Below the pieces are notes generated by a model, which was given only the letters and a program-made list of their open reading frames with translations, was not told where the DNA came from and did not search any database. Shown one piece after another: positions 54,154 through 64,000 of a DNA stretch of 64,000 nt (position 1 is the first letter of the stretch; every line of letters begins with the position of its first letter). A program made the position numbers and the translations under genes. The stretch comes from Limnephilus marmoratus (lineage: Eukaryota > Arthropoda > Insecta > Trichoptera > Limnephilidae): positions 25,801,286 through 25,865,285 of the forward strand of contig OU862913.1 in assembly GCA_917880885.1 (NCBI GenBank), in the 5' to 3' direction.

Positions 54154-55511
54154 CATGTATTTTGATAGGTCGTCTTCAGAAGACGAAGCATTGCTTTTGT
54201 TGACTTTGGAAGAGTCTAAAAAGAAAAGAAACTGGGTGCATCCGATTAACCTTTCCGGGAGTAAGTTACGTAATGCTGGCCGTGCTTTAGGGAGTAAGTT
54301 TTTTTTAAATTAAAATTTATATTTTTTTTATTATTAAATATATGCTTTATGACAGTGTCAATGACCCAAAAATGGGTAAAAAAATCGTACTTACCATTTT
54401 CAGCTTTTATAGCAAAAAATCTGGAATCATTTTTCAGGAATCACAAACCATTGGCACATGAACAAAACGGTAAAAAAATGTATATATAACACAATTATTT
54501 TCACTTACACTATCATTGAAATGTGTATGGAGAAAACTTTAAATTATGTACATAAAAGAAATATTCAATTAATACTGTTTCATTTAATATGATTTTTAAA
54601 GTTTTCGATAGTGTGATTCAATCAAAAAAATTTCAGAAAATCACCAAAAAATAATGCGATTTCTCACTTACAAACACAAAACCCCAATAATAATGAAAAA
54701 AATGATTAAACACGTCTATCAAAATGCTTTAGATTTCACAAAACCACAAAAAAGTTATTTTCATACTGTTTTACACGCGGTTGGGTCACAAGAAAGGTTA
54801 AAAGTTTAAAAACTACGGAAATTATATTTTGACACAATGTTATGCACTTTGCTATGAACTTATAAACACTCTTAAAACACAAAAACCTCAAATTCAATCA
54901 CTTATGCTCAGATATACTATAAAAAAACATATTTGATACTGTTCGCCATGTAAATCACGTAGATCACAAAAAAGGTTAGGAAGTCTCGACACTGTGGAAA
55001 TTATATGTTGATGCAATGTTATCCACTTTGCTATGAACTTATAATCACACTAAATACACAAAAACATCAAATTCAATCAATTTTGTTCAGATATACCAAC
55101 AAACTATTAGAAATCCGCGAGAAAAACGTCAAAACACCTGGGCGCCGAAATCAACAGTTGAAGATTTCTGTTTATAGTCGAACTTGCGTGTGTGACGTCA
55201 TCAAAAATAAATAACTGCCGATATCTCTGTCGATAATGAAGCTAAACTTATAAAAATGGTGTAAAGTTATAGGAATAGGTTCACAGATGGCAGGACGATG
55301 CATATTTACAGCATATAGGCACCAAATTTAAGCTTGCGATGCTTGACGGCTATGGACGTCCATACTCCTTTGGCGAAAGCGCGCGTTCACGTTTAAGTCC
55401 GTCCATACTCCCGGAAAGGTTAACACAAATGAAAAAGGAGAGTTCAGTATTCTTTTTCCTGAATTACTTAAAGATGAAGAACGTTTTTTATTTACTTCCA
55501 AATGTCAATAA
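54154..55511 (+). pseudogene. Harbinger transposase N-terminal exon, split by a TTAA element
   Basis: ATG at about 54154 reads MYFDRSSSEDEALLLL, KKKRNWVHPIN, then the insertion; after it TNEKGEFSILFPELL and KDEERFLFTSKCQ to a stop near 55511. An acidic, Leu-rich start, WVHPIN and GEFxxLxPxLxxDEExF are typical of HARBI1-like N-termini. Removing 54250-55419 with one TTAA gives an uninterrupted frame, so this exon was open when the insertion happened. Confidence 0.78.
54250..55419. mobile_element. TTAA-flanked non-autonomous piggyBac-like element
   Basis: 1170 bp with inverted ends CCTTTCCGGGAGTA and TACTCCCGGAAAGG and TTAA at 54246-54249 and 55420-55423. The interior is AT-rich and noncoding and includes two similar blocks (GAACTTATAAACACTC near 54855, GAACTTATAATCACAC near 55035). 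No transposase. Confidence 0.9.
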
Positions 55512-55849
55512 GTAGCTTTAATGAATTGCATAATAATATATATAAAAAAAAAATATAATTATATTTTTATAATTATATAGTCTGTGTCACTAAGATTATA
55601 TAAAAACTGCCTCTCCCTTACTAAATCAATTAATTTTTCATGTCAGTCATCATGCGAGCGAGGCGTTCTACGAGTTCTTTGTAATTCTGACAATAGAACG
55701 CAAGAACGCAAGCGTTCATACTGACCGGCGCGGTCTGACTGCCGCTGTGTCTGCGCGACGCTATAGTGGTCAACTACTTACAAAGAACGCGGAACGTGGA
55801 ACGCGGAACGATTGCTGTCTGCGCGTGCTCTTTGTAAGTTTTAAAAAAT

Positions 55850-56085
55850 AAAACTGTACTGTGGAAGTGAGTTCTTTAATAATTAAAATGTCAGTCCCAG
55901 CTGCAACCGTTATCTTTTTCTATTTTTCTGTGTCTTGTTCTCTTTCATATCTTCGTTTAGATTATTAGTGTTTTCTTCTTCTTCAATGATGAATTAAAAT
56001 ATATATTTTTAAACACCAAATCACGGAATACGTAAAAACAATTTTTTCTTTCTTAGAAACTAGCACAGAAAAAAATAATTTGCAA
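55850..56085. other. AT-rich spacer
   Basis: Nothing recognised. Confidence 0.4.
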
Positions 56086-56089
56086 TTTA

Positions 56090-56216
56090 GAAGGAAAAAA
56101 CAAAGGGAGGAGGGGGGGTGGCTAGAGAATTGTCTTGGGTCTTGGGAGTGAAACTCGGTCGGGTGGCACCCGGGGCGCCGCCCCCCCCCCCCCCCCCCCC
56201 CTCGATACGCCACCGC
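56090..56216. mobile_element. Right part of a hAT MITE related to 19490-19790
   Basis: GGGTGGCTAGAGAATT, GTCGGGTGGCACCCGGGG, a poly-C run and the end CGATACGCCACCG match the right half of 19490-19790. The left end is missing. Confidence 0.65.
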
Positions 56217-56555
56217 TTGTGGTCCCTGTCGAAAATAAAAACGTACAAGTGGTTCCGGGTCAGAAAAAGGTTGGGTACCACTGATTTAGAGTCTAGCCTA
56301 GTAAGGATGTCTGATCAATCAAACTTTCAACTTATTGGAAGATACCCGACATATCTCAGTTTGTCTACTATTGGAAGTTAAGAGATATAACACAAGTTAA
56401 ATGACAAAATACAAGTGTGAAGTTCACACACGGTAGAAGTGAAATCTTCAAAAAACTACAAGCAAAAATACAAGCGTAGGGAGACTACGAAACACCGCAC
56501 AAAGAGGAAACCGATTTTACTATCGCATTCTCTCGCAGGCTAAATCCTATAGATG

Positions 56556-58644
56556 CAAGGCCGTAGCCAGAGAAAAATTTCGGGGGGGGTTTTGTTTGGT
56601 GGAACAGTGTTTATAGTCCAGTTAGTGGGTGGTAAAAAAGGCCTTTACTTACAAAAGGTCAAGTTTTCGACCTTGAAGGGGGGGTTAGTTCTCAGGCCAC
56701 CATCTTGGATTGAAGGCGCCAAAATTTTGTTTTGTCAAAATAATTCCTCAACAGTTGACTTTACAACAAAAATGTCTATTGCAAACTTAAAGAGACTAAA
56801 TTACGTACTGTTTTTGTACGAAGTTTTTTTATACATCTTATGTACTATTATAATGACTTACAGCGGTAGAAAGAAGAAAATTTTGACAAAAAATCGTAAA
56901 ACTCAAGTTTTGTTGATAAATTTTGTACGAACATACAATATCATTTTAACGTTTTTCCATTGGTGGATTGACATTAACGCCAAACCGTTTAGTCTTTCCT
57001 GGAATTTCTGAGCCGTTTCAGAAAAGAGACAGTCATGTCAGGGGTACACGTGGAAACAGGCAGTGTCACCAAGATTTTTAAATGTTTGTGAATGTTTGGA
57101 AATAAGGTCTGATCCTGGTTGCATTTTCCGAGAGCTTCAACAGCACATTTTGGTCGATTTAGTTCAGATTCTTCCAGCCATTTTATCTCTCACTTTTCTA
57201 ATTCAGCTTTTACAGAGTTCCATTCCAAATATTTTTATAGAGCTCTTAGTAGTCTTCTTGATAATTAAGTATTTAAATTAATTTTTCTCTCTATATTTTC
57301 TTTTAGGCACTTGGTTCGTTTTGCCGAGGACTTGATAAATTTTCCAACCGATTTTATAGTACCAATAGTATTTCAAATAGACTGAACCTGACAAGAATGA
57401 CATAGAGCCAAATTCAACCGCAGTGAGCTACAATGAACGTATAAGGCTTCTGGATGTGAATTTACTGCTTGCACACCTTTAAAACTTCCTTTCATCGAAG
57501 AAGCTCCATTATATCCTTGTCCGATTAAATATTCGCTATCTACATCCAAAGATTTTAATTCAGATAAAATTGCATAAGCTAAATACTTTCCTGTTGTATT
57601 CTCAACTTTTACAAAAGTTAAAAAATCTTCACGCAAGATAAACACATTCAGCCTTACTAAAAAAAACCTTCCACGGCCGATAACCTGTGGTGTTGCAACA
57701 ACATAAATAAAGCCCGTGTACAATAAAACACGATCTGTTACTAAAAAGCTTTCTTCCGCGGTCACGCTGTAAAAATGCATGTTACATCTAAATGCATTTT
57801 TGAATGTTCGTTGTGTATGGTTATAATTTACTTGGTAAAAATGGTTGTTTTAATTCTTCTCCGCAAGGGGCGTTATTGGCGCGCCTGCACATTTGTCCTC
57901 AGCGGCCCCCTCCGAAAAAATAGTTTGGTTTGTTCATGGCGGGATGTCTATATAATCAAAGGCGGGATGTCGAAAATTTTATAATTAAATATTGTGATTT
58001 TACTAAATGATTTCTATTATAGTGACCAATTCACTCTTCTTTTATATAATTGATATATTTACCGTGTTTTTTTCATCAGTTTTAGTAAAGTTATTAGCGC
58101 AATAATCGTACTTTGAAAGTTGAACTGTCAGAAAATTGTTTTATAGGTTACATAAAAATTCAAATTGGGATTTTTACTTTCCAAAATTAAGATTTTTATA
58201 CTCCAAAATTCGTTCAGAAATCATTAACAAAACAGTCGTTCACATGAGGTAAACTACCCTCTCGGGTAAGCAATGTATATTTCTTTCTACGAACAATTTT
58301 TTTAATTAAAAATGTTTTCAGATACACGCTCGTTTATCAATTGAATAAAATTTTCACGGGGTTTTTTAGTAAGGCTGATTTTAGCTCTGCATATCTCACA
58401 CAGATGGACATCCGTTCTTGTCTTGTAGTGAAACATCAGTAGTTCCATCAACAAGGACTGAAAAACATTTTGCAGAATTCAGTCTCTGCACCAGTTTTTT
58501 TCTGGATAATTTCACCACAAATTGCAATAAGTTAATTTTGTACAATCGGGCGTCGGTAGCGTTTAACACCATATTTTCAGTGTGCATTATTAGATTTCGG
58601 GGGGGGATCAAACCTCCTTGATCCTCCCCCTGGCTACGGCCTTG
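56556..58644 (-). mobile_element. hAT element (ZMYM-type transposase) with CAAGGCCGTAGCCAG ends
   Basis: 2089 bp. Ends CAAGGCCGTAGCCAG and CTGGCTACGGCCTTG are perfectly inverted over 15 bp; the 8-bp duplication TATAGATG is perfect (56548-56555, 58645-58652). Carries a broken transposase on the minus strand. Confidence 0.95.
56800..58500 (-). pseudogene. hAT transposase remnant, ZMYM1-like
   Basis: Minus strand in order: RLNSAKCFSVLVDGTTDVS (near 58480-58425, the DETTDVS block), then REDFLTFVKVENTTGKYL, LIGQGYNGASSMKG and YVHCSSLRLNLAL (57640-57395), then SIRNTIGTIKSVGKFIKSS (near 57350). The GxGYDGAxxMxG...VHCxxHxLNL order marks the catalytic region of hAT transposases related to vertebrate ZMYM1-like genes. 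In the DETTD motif the Glu is Gly, and the usual HxLNL His is Arg (SLRLNL). Stops separate the pieces, so it is inactive. Confidence 0.88.
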
Positions 58645-58740
58645 TATAGATGTATGTGATTGTCTCTTTTTAGTGTCGCTATTTTTCGTTTCATCGAGTT
58701 TCAAATCACAACGGTGCTAAAGAAGTTTTTACTAGTAAAA

Positions 58741-59232
58741 GTTTAGTTGTGAGAAAGGTAGAGTCCATTATAATGTTTAACCATGTTACAACAAGTGCAA
58801 TACATTTCCTTGCCATATAAAAGTTTAGTTGTGAGAAAGGTAGAGTCCATTATAATGTTTAACCATGTTGCAACAAGTGCAATACATTTCCTTGCCATAT
58901 AAAAGTTTAGTTGTGAGAAAGGTAGAGTCCATTATAATGTTTAACCATGTTGCAACAAGTGCAATACATTTCCTTGCCATATAAAAGTTTAGTTGTGAGA
59001 AAGGTAGAGTCCATTATAATGTTTAACCATGTTGCAACAAGTGCAATACATTTCCTTGCCATATAAAAGTTTAGTTGTGAGAAAGGTAGAGTCCATTATA
59101 ATGTTTAACCATGTTGCAACAAGTGCAATACATTTCCTTGCCATATAAAAGTTTAGTTGTGAGAAAGGTAGAGTCCATTATAATGTTTAACCATGTTGCA
59201 ACAAGGGCAATACATTTCCTTGCCATATAAAT
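58741..59232. repeat. 82-bp tandem array, six units
   Basis: Unit starts GTTTAGTTGTGAGAAAGG and contains CCATTATAATGTTTAACC and AATACATTTCCTTGCC; starts at 58741, 58823, 58905, 58987, 59069 and 59151. Units are almost identical: unit 1 has GTTACAAC, the last has AAGGGC. No ORF spans it. Confidence 0.97.
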
Positions 59233-59252
59233 AGCTTCTATCCAAGATTTAA

Positions 59253-59841
59253 CCTCTCTGAGGCTAATTTGTTTACTTTTGGGAACAGATCATATAGCTC
59301 TCATAAATATCATTGTGTCTCCCTTACTCTCATGGTGAGAAATATGATCTAATCGGTGTCAGAAAGAGGAAACATCACGCTTTCTATTAAAATCTAGATA
59401 TTAACCACAGTTAAAGTTAAAATGTGTACCATTATGAATCCAAAATTTTCGATTGCAAAATGGGCATTCAATCTTTGTGCATTTTGTATTAATTATTTTT
59501 TTATATGAAATAATATAAAATGGGGTGACAATAACATTTAAAATACAAAATAATGTCTAATTAAAAATATCTGTGCTTTTATTTTTTTTTATTATCAGTA
59601 ATTTTATTCAGAAAAAACGTGGGGTGAGCCAATATTAACTATTTATTTGTGTATTGAAAATTTTTACAATAAAAAATTATATGTTTATTTCTAATAATAA
59701 CTTTTTTAAAGTGTATTTCATCAGCTTTCAAAAATTGTTTTTAGTTTTCAGATAAATTCAGAAATATTCCACTTATTTGGATTTCATTGCAAAATGGAAA
59801 TTTTCGGACCTTCTGACTGAATATCACCGAGGTCTGAGGGG
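59253..59841. mobile_element. TTAA-flanked element with CCTCTCTGAGG/CTGAGGGG ends
   Basis: TTAA at 59249-59252 and 59842-59845. Left CCTCTCTGAGGCTAA, right CACCGAGGTCTGAGGGG; the inverted match is imperfect. 589 bp, noncoding, AT-rich inside. Probably piggyBac-type. Confidence 0.55.
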
Positions 59842-60172
59842 TTAACATTATCTATTACTTTGGTCATCGGCATTAGAAAAAAATTGTTCATATTTTGTTA
59901 AATTTGTATGTCTTTGTTAATTTAATGTTTTAACCATTAAATGCATCACTTTTTATTTTTCAGTTTTTTTTACATAATTTTCTTTTTTCATAAAAATTAC
60001 GATAAAAGTAACTTGTGGAACTCCACTTAATTATGTCAGGAGCATTTTTTTGTTGTTCGTTTAACTAATATTGTATTGTAGTTTGTGTATAATATTGTTT
60101 TTTTGATTAATTTTTTAAAAATCAACATTTTAGAAAAAAAAAAAACTATAACAATTTATTAATGTTCTTGTA
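59842..60172. other. AT-rich spacer
   Basis: Nothing recognised. Confidence 0.4.
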
Positions 60173-60907
60173 ATGAATATTTTCGATAAGTTGATCGTCC
60201 AATTGTTAGTCCGACATGGACACAAATCATCCCCTATAGATGTAACTTCTGGTGTACCACAGGGGTCAAATCTTGGCCCTCTTCTTTTTTTAATTTTCAT
60301 AGATGATCTTGGTTCAAAATTAAACCGTGATTATGCTTTTTTCGCCATAATCTTAAAATTAAGTCAGTTTCCGATCATCAACTTCTTCAAAATGTCCTCG
60401 ACACACTCAATAACTGGTGTACTGTCAATGGTTTGCACTTATATGTTGAAAAATGTTACATTTTAAACAACACTCGAAATAGAATTATAAAGGATTTTTC
60501 CTATGTTATTAATAATACTATTCTTAAAAAAATGTCTTCCATAAGAGATCTAGGAATCACTCTTGATTCTAAATTCATATTTGATGAACACATTAACAAT
60601 ATTAAGTGCAAATCACTTAAAATGGTGGTATTTATTCACAGAATATGTAAACCTTTCAAAGATCAATTCTAACCCTTTACAATGCCTTAATTAGAAGTAA
60701 ACTTGAATATAGAAGCACTATTTGGAATCCACATTACTGCAAATATGAAAACTTTATAGAATCAGTTAAAAAAATACTAAGACTGTTATCTTTTAAAAGT
60801 GGATTTAAACATCTTAGATCATATGACGTGTGACTTGAATACTTCAAAATTAATACACCTTAAATCAGAAGGCAATTGACTGATCTAATATATAGGCATT
60901 TACACTA

Positions 60908-61895
60908 AATAATTCACGGCCATCTTGATACTACATTGTGTCGTCGCAATATTGATATAAATAATTCACGGCCATCTTGATACTACATTGTGTCGTAGCA
61001 ATATTGATATAAATAATTCACGGCCATCTTGATACTACATTGTGTCGTAGCAATATTGATATAAATAATTCACGGCCATCTTGATACTACATTGTGTCGT
61101 AGCAATATTGATATAAATAATTCACGGCCATCTTGATACTACATTGTGTCGTCGCTATATTGATATAAATAATTCACGGCCATCTTGATACTACATTGTG
61201 TCGTAGCAATATTGATATAAATAATTCACGGCCATCTTGATACTACATTGTGTCGTAGCAATATTGATATAAATAATTCACGGCCATCTTGATACTACAT
61301 TGTGTCGTAGCAATATTGATATAAATAATTCACGGCCATCTTGATACTACATTGTGTCGTCGCAATATTGATATAAATAATTCACGGCCATCTTGATACT
61401 ACATTGTGTCGTAGCAATATTGATATAAATAATTCACGGCTATCTTGATACTACATTGTGTCGTAGCAATATTGATATAAATAATTCACGGCCATCTTGA
61501 TACTACATTGTGTCGTAGCAATATTGATATAAATAATTCACGGCCATCTTGATACTACATTGTGTCGTAGCAATATTGATATAAATAATTCACGGCCATC
61601 TTGATACTACATTGTGTCGTAGCAATATTGATATAAATAATTCACGGCCATCTTGATACTACATTGTGTCGTAGCAATATTGATATAAATAATTCACGGC
61701 CATCTTGATACTACATTGTGTCGTCGCAATATTGATATAAATAATTCACGGCCATCTTGATACTACATTGTGTCGTAGCAATATTGATATAAATAATTCA
61801 CGGCCATCTTGATACTACATTGTGTCGTAGCAATATTGATATAAATAATTCACGGCCATCTTGATACTACATTGTGTCGTAGCAATATTGATATA
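60908..61895. repeat. 52-bp minisatellite, exactly 19 units
   Basis: Unit AATAATTCACGGCCATC...GATACTACATTGTGTCG...CAATATTGATATA; 19 x 52 = 988 bp. Units carry CGTCGC (units 1, 5, 9, 16) or CGTAGC at one site; one unit has GGCTATC. The first unit translates as a LINE RT C-terminal segment, so the array arose by duplication of coding sequence. Confidence 0.97.
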
Positions 61896-61955
61896 AATGT
61901 TACCAATTCCCATTGCTTAAGACGCCATTATATGTTTCTAATTTAGCACTCTGAC

Positions 61956-62184
61956 AAATTAATACACCTTAAATCAGAAGGCAATTGACTGATCTAATAT
62001 ATAGGCATTTACACTAAATAATTCACGGCCATCTTGATACTACATTGTGTCGTCGCAATATTGATATAAATAATTCACGGCCATCTTGATACTGCATTGT
62101 GTCGTAGCAATATTGATATAAATGTTACCAATTCCCATTGTTTAAGACGCCATTATATGTTTCTAATTTAGCACTCTGACAAAT
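61956..62184. repeat. Duplicated flank with the same minisatellite at 2 units
   Basis: The 61 bp before the array (60847-60907) recur at 61956-62016, then two 52-bp units (62017-62120), then the 64 bp that follow the large array (61896-61959) recur to 62184. The two blocks differ by the number of repeats (19 against 2). Confidence 0.95.
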
Positions 62185-62230
62185 GTGTTGACTATATAAT
62201 AAGATAGAGTGTGCTGAAGTAGATATTTTT

Positions 62231-62700
62231 GTTGATAATTTATATGGATTCAGAAAAAAATTTCTGTGATTGCTGAAAAATATGTTGTGCTAATTTATTG
62301 TGTATCATTTGTATCTCTAATTATGTCTCTTGTATTATTATTAGACGTTTGAGTGAACTTTGTATTTTTTATAATTTTCTAATTCTAATTGTTTTTTTTT
62401 AAATTTAATTTTTAATTAAATTAATTCAAAATTTACCAATGTATAATTTGACTGAATGATTTTATTTTTTTTTATTTTTTATTTTAGTTTATTAAGGAAA
62501 CAAACAGTTATACATATTTTCATAATAGAGTAACATATTACATGGTTGCATTAACCAGCAAAGTTTCCGCTAAAATTTATAATATATATTTATAAACATA
62601 GATTAAAACATAAAAGAAAACATAAAGTGGTAGAAAAAAAGAATATATATATATATGTACAACAGAAATGAAAAAAAAAATGCACAAATTAAAACATGTG
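62231..62700. other. AT-rich spacer
   Basis: Low complexity, no gene seen. Confidence 0.4.
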
Positions 62701-62704
62701 GGAT

Positions 62705-62965
62705 ATGTAAATCATGAGAACGGGTCGTTTCTATGACTCGTTCTTGAGTTCAACGGCTCGGCTGTGGAACGATTTGCCGGCCTCTGTGTTTCCTCCCTCG
62801 TACAACATGGGTCTCTTCAAGACCCATGTTCACTCCTTCCTTTCCTCAAAAAGACCCTCCACACAGCATCTACAAAGATGACATAGGCCCTGAGGGAAAT
62901 TATTCTCAGGGCCTCCTGTGTGGTGTTAATGTAAAAAAAAAAAAAAATCCAAATATTATTATTAT
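62705..62965 (+). pseudogene. LINE C-terminal codons and 3' end
   Basis: Frame reads RTGRFYDSFLSSTARLWN, DLPASVFPPSYNMGLFK and THVHSFLSS, then a noncoding tail (GGCCTCCTGTGTGGTG) ending in (ATT)n. Typical terminal codons of Jockey/I-type RTs. Related tail at 24105-24220. Confidence 0.85.
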
Positions 62966-63029
62966 TATAAAAAGAAGGAAAACATGCAGCAGGGGTGGAG
63001 AGTTCATAATTAACAATTTGTTTTGATTT

Positions 63030-63420
63030 TTTCTATTATGAATTTAACAAATTGGCCTGAGGACAAATGGAAAATATCAGCGTCGTAAAAGATATCATTG
63101 TATTTTGTGCACGTCCTTCGGAGAAATGAATGTTGTGTGTAATTTGTTTTTGAGTGTGGGATGTGGAATAGTTGGTTTGACCTTGTGTTTCTTATTGGAC
63201 AGTGGAAATTAATGTGTTCCAGAAGATAGTTGTTGTCAACAACGTTGTTAATAATTTTGAATAGAAATTTCTGGTCAGATATATTTCTTCTATCTTCTAA
63301 GGTTGATAAATTATGGAATGTTAATGAGTCTTTTAGGCTTTCTGATGTTCGAAAGGATTTAAAGTCTAGGTGTTTTTATGTAATATTTAACATATTATTT
63401 GCCTTATTTGTATAATTAAC
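63030..63420 (-). pseudogene. LINE RT C-terminal fragment, minus strand
   Basis: Minus frame reads SLKDSLTFHNLSTLEDRR, LFKIINNVVDNN, EHINFHCPIRNTRSNQ, LFHIPHSKTNYTQ and SFLRRTCTKYND. This matches the end of CR1/Jockey-like RTs, e.g. the 15590-18442 ORF. 5'- and 3'-truncated. Confidence 0.82.
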
Positions 63421-63542
63421 TGAGTTTTTTTAACTGGATTGTTCTCACTTGAGTGAGAATATCTGTAAATGAAAATAAATAAACAAACCTCCAAATAATA
63501 TGAGATAATGAGGAAACCAATATTGGAATGCTCATCATAAAC

Positions 63543-64000
63543 AGGGTCGGATCTACGAAATCTGGCGCCCTGTGCAGTAGGTACCGATGGCGCCCCCCCC
63601 CCCCCCCTATATTTTTATTTTTATTAAAAATTCGTTCACCCCAATTTTTTTAATTAATTATTTTTTTTTACATTAATTTATCAAATAAAATCAAGACATA
63701 TAAAGGGTGTAACTTTTCCAAGTGACCTAGCGGTAGCTCTCACACTCGTTTTTTTTTTTAAAGAGAGAATCGCCAGGAGTCCTATACTCTCTGAATCTAT
63801 TGGGTAAACATAAAATTATGAACATAAATCTATCCAAATGCCGAAGTGATTTTTCATGTGAATTTAAATTTTGCGTTAAATGATTCCAACCACATAATTC
63901 TGAACTAGTTAACGCGCCATTCCTAGATACAGAAAATAATTTGCAACAAAAACAAAAAACCCTATCTGAAGTTTTCGAATAAATAAGCCGCGATCTATGT
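63543..64000. mobile_element. Possible hAT-like left end running off the window
   Basis: CAGGGTCGGATCTACG with following GGCGCCCTGTGCAG and a poly-C run looks like the GTAGC-type hAT ends, but the partner end lies beyond 64000 or is lost. The interior shows no ORF. Confidence 0.35.

Larger units (their letters stand above)
54026..55840 (+). mobile_element. PIF/Harbinger-derived element (first exon retained)
   Basis: Left AAAGCCCGCGCAGACAGCTATG and right ATTGCTGTCTGCGCGTGCTCTTTG are inverted. Without its 1170-bp insertion it is about 640 bp, so a deletion derivative. Flanking TTA and TAA do not form a perfect duplication. Interior encodes a Harbinger transposase N-terminus. Confidence 0.65.
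60173..62230 (+). pseudogene. CR1/Jockey-like LINE remnant hosting a 52-bp minisatellite
   Basis: Frames read [44 protein letters not shown], then ALIRSKLEYRSTIWNPHYC (near 60690-60740) and LLSFKSGFKHLRSYDV. The C-terminal HGHLDTTLCRRNIDIN follows (first repeat unit), and TNSHCLRRHYMFLI comes after the array. The catalytic YADD box is disrupted near 60335. So the array lies inside the former coding sequence. Confidence 0.8.

Noticed and set aside
58741..59232. CRISPR-like or satellite gene array
   Set aside because: No spacers, no ORF, no flanking cas-like genes; plain tandem duplication.
60908..61895. Regular spaced repeats that could suggest a CRISPR-like array
   Set aside because: Units are contiguous 52-mers without variable spacers; this is a minisatellite in a eukaryotic LINE.

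Overview
This window reads as a repeat-rich, AT-rich arthropod nuclear genome, most likely an insect. The basis is spliceosomal GT-AG introns inside transposon genes, Jockey/CR1-, RTE- and R4-like LINEs, hAT, Tc1/mariner, piggyBac and PIF/Harbinger remnants with intact target-site duplications, and long introns or gene deserts. I see no rRNA, tRNA, CRISPR array or bacterial operon. The order of insect cannot be fixed from the sequence alone.

Only one large intact non-transposon gene is visible: a single-exon ORF at 47732-53548 (1938 aa). It joins an N-terminal class-3 lipase-like domain (GHSLGG), a central NACHT/STAND NTPase (Walker A ALPGMGKST, Walker B LLDGFDE) and a C-terminal ankyrin array. 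This is the architecture of an NLR-like intracellular sensor with an enzymatic effector. It is the best candidate for an undescribed system here.

Layout. 1-3050: low-complexity DNA, a 54-bp tandem repeat, dispersed repeats. 3078-8732: a foldback-type element with about 1.7-kb inverted arms around a broken, intron-containing gene with FEN/XPG-like PIN motifs and a CXC cysteine cluster. 9185-9733: hAT MITE. 10150-11095: LINE remnant. 11485-19232: GC-rich hAT-like ends enclosing a 100-bp minisatellite, an RTE fragment, a Tc1/mariner derivative with its catalytic core deleted, and a near-complete CR1/Jockey-group LINE (14790-18808). 19490-26440: MITEs, LINE remnants, an 18-bp array and inverted CTAGCTGACCCGG-type repeats. 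26627-28560: R4-like RT plus restriction-like endonuclease. 28690-32135: LINE tail, degenerate hAT, dispersed repeats. 32139-37160: nested Harbinger, hAT, LINE-tail and two foldback structures. 37300-47230: LINE, RTE and MITE fragments, including two tail-to-tail TTAA MITEs. 47225-53936: the lipase-NACHT-ankyrin gene with a dispersed repeat just upstream and a hairpin MITE downstream. 54026-59841: a Harbinger derivative split by a TTAA element, a ZMYM-type hAT, an 82-bp array and another TTAA element. 60173-63420: LINE remnants, one of which generated a 52-bp minisatellite (19 and 2 copies).

How the parts relate: the mobile elements are mostly dead, and their terminal repeats suggest shared transposases. 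Several MITEs share the CAGTGGCGTAGC-type end with the 2.1-kb hAT at 56556-58644. The host-like gene sits alone, with no visible partner gene.
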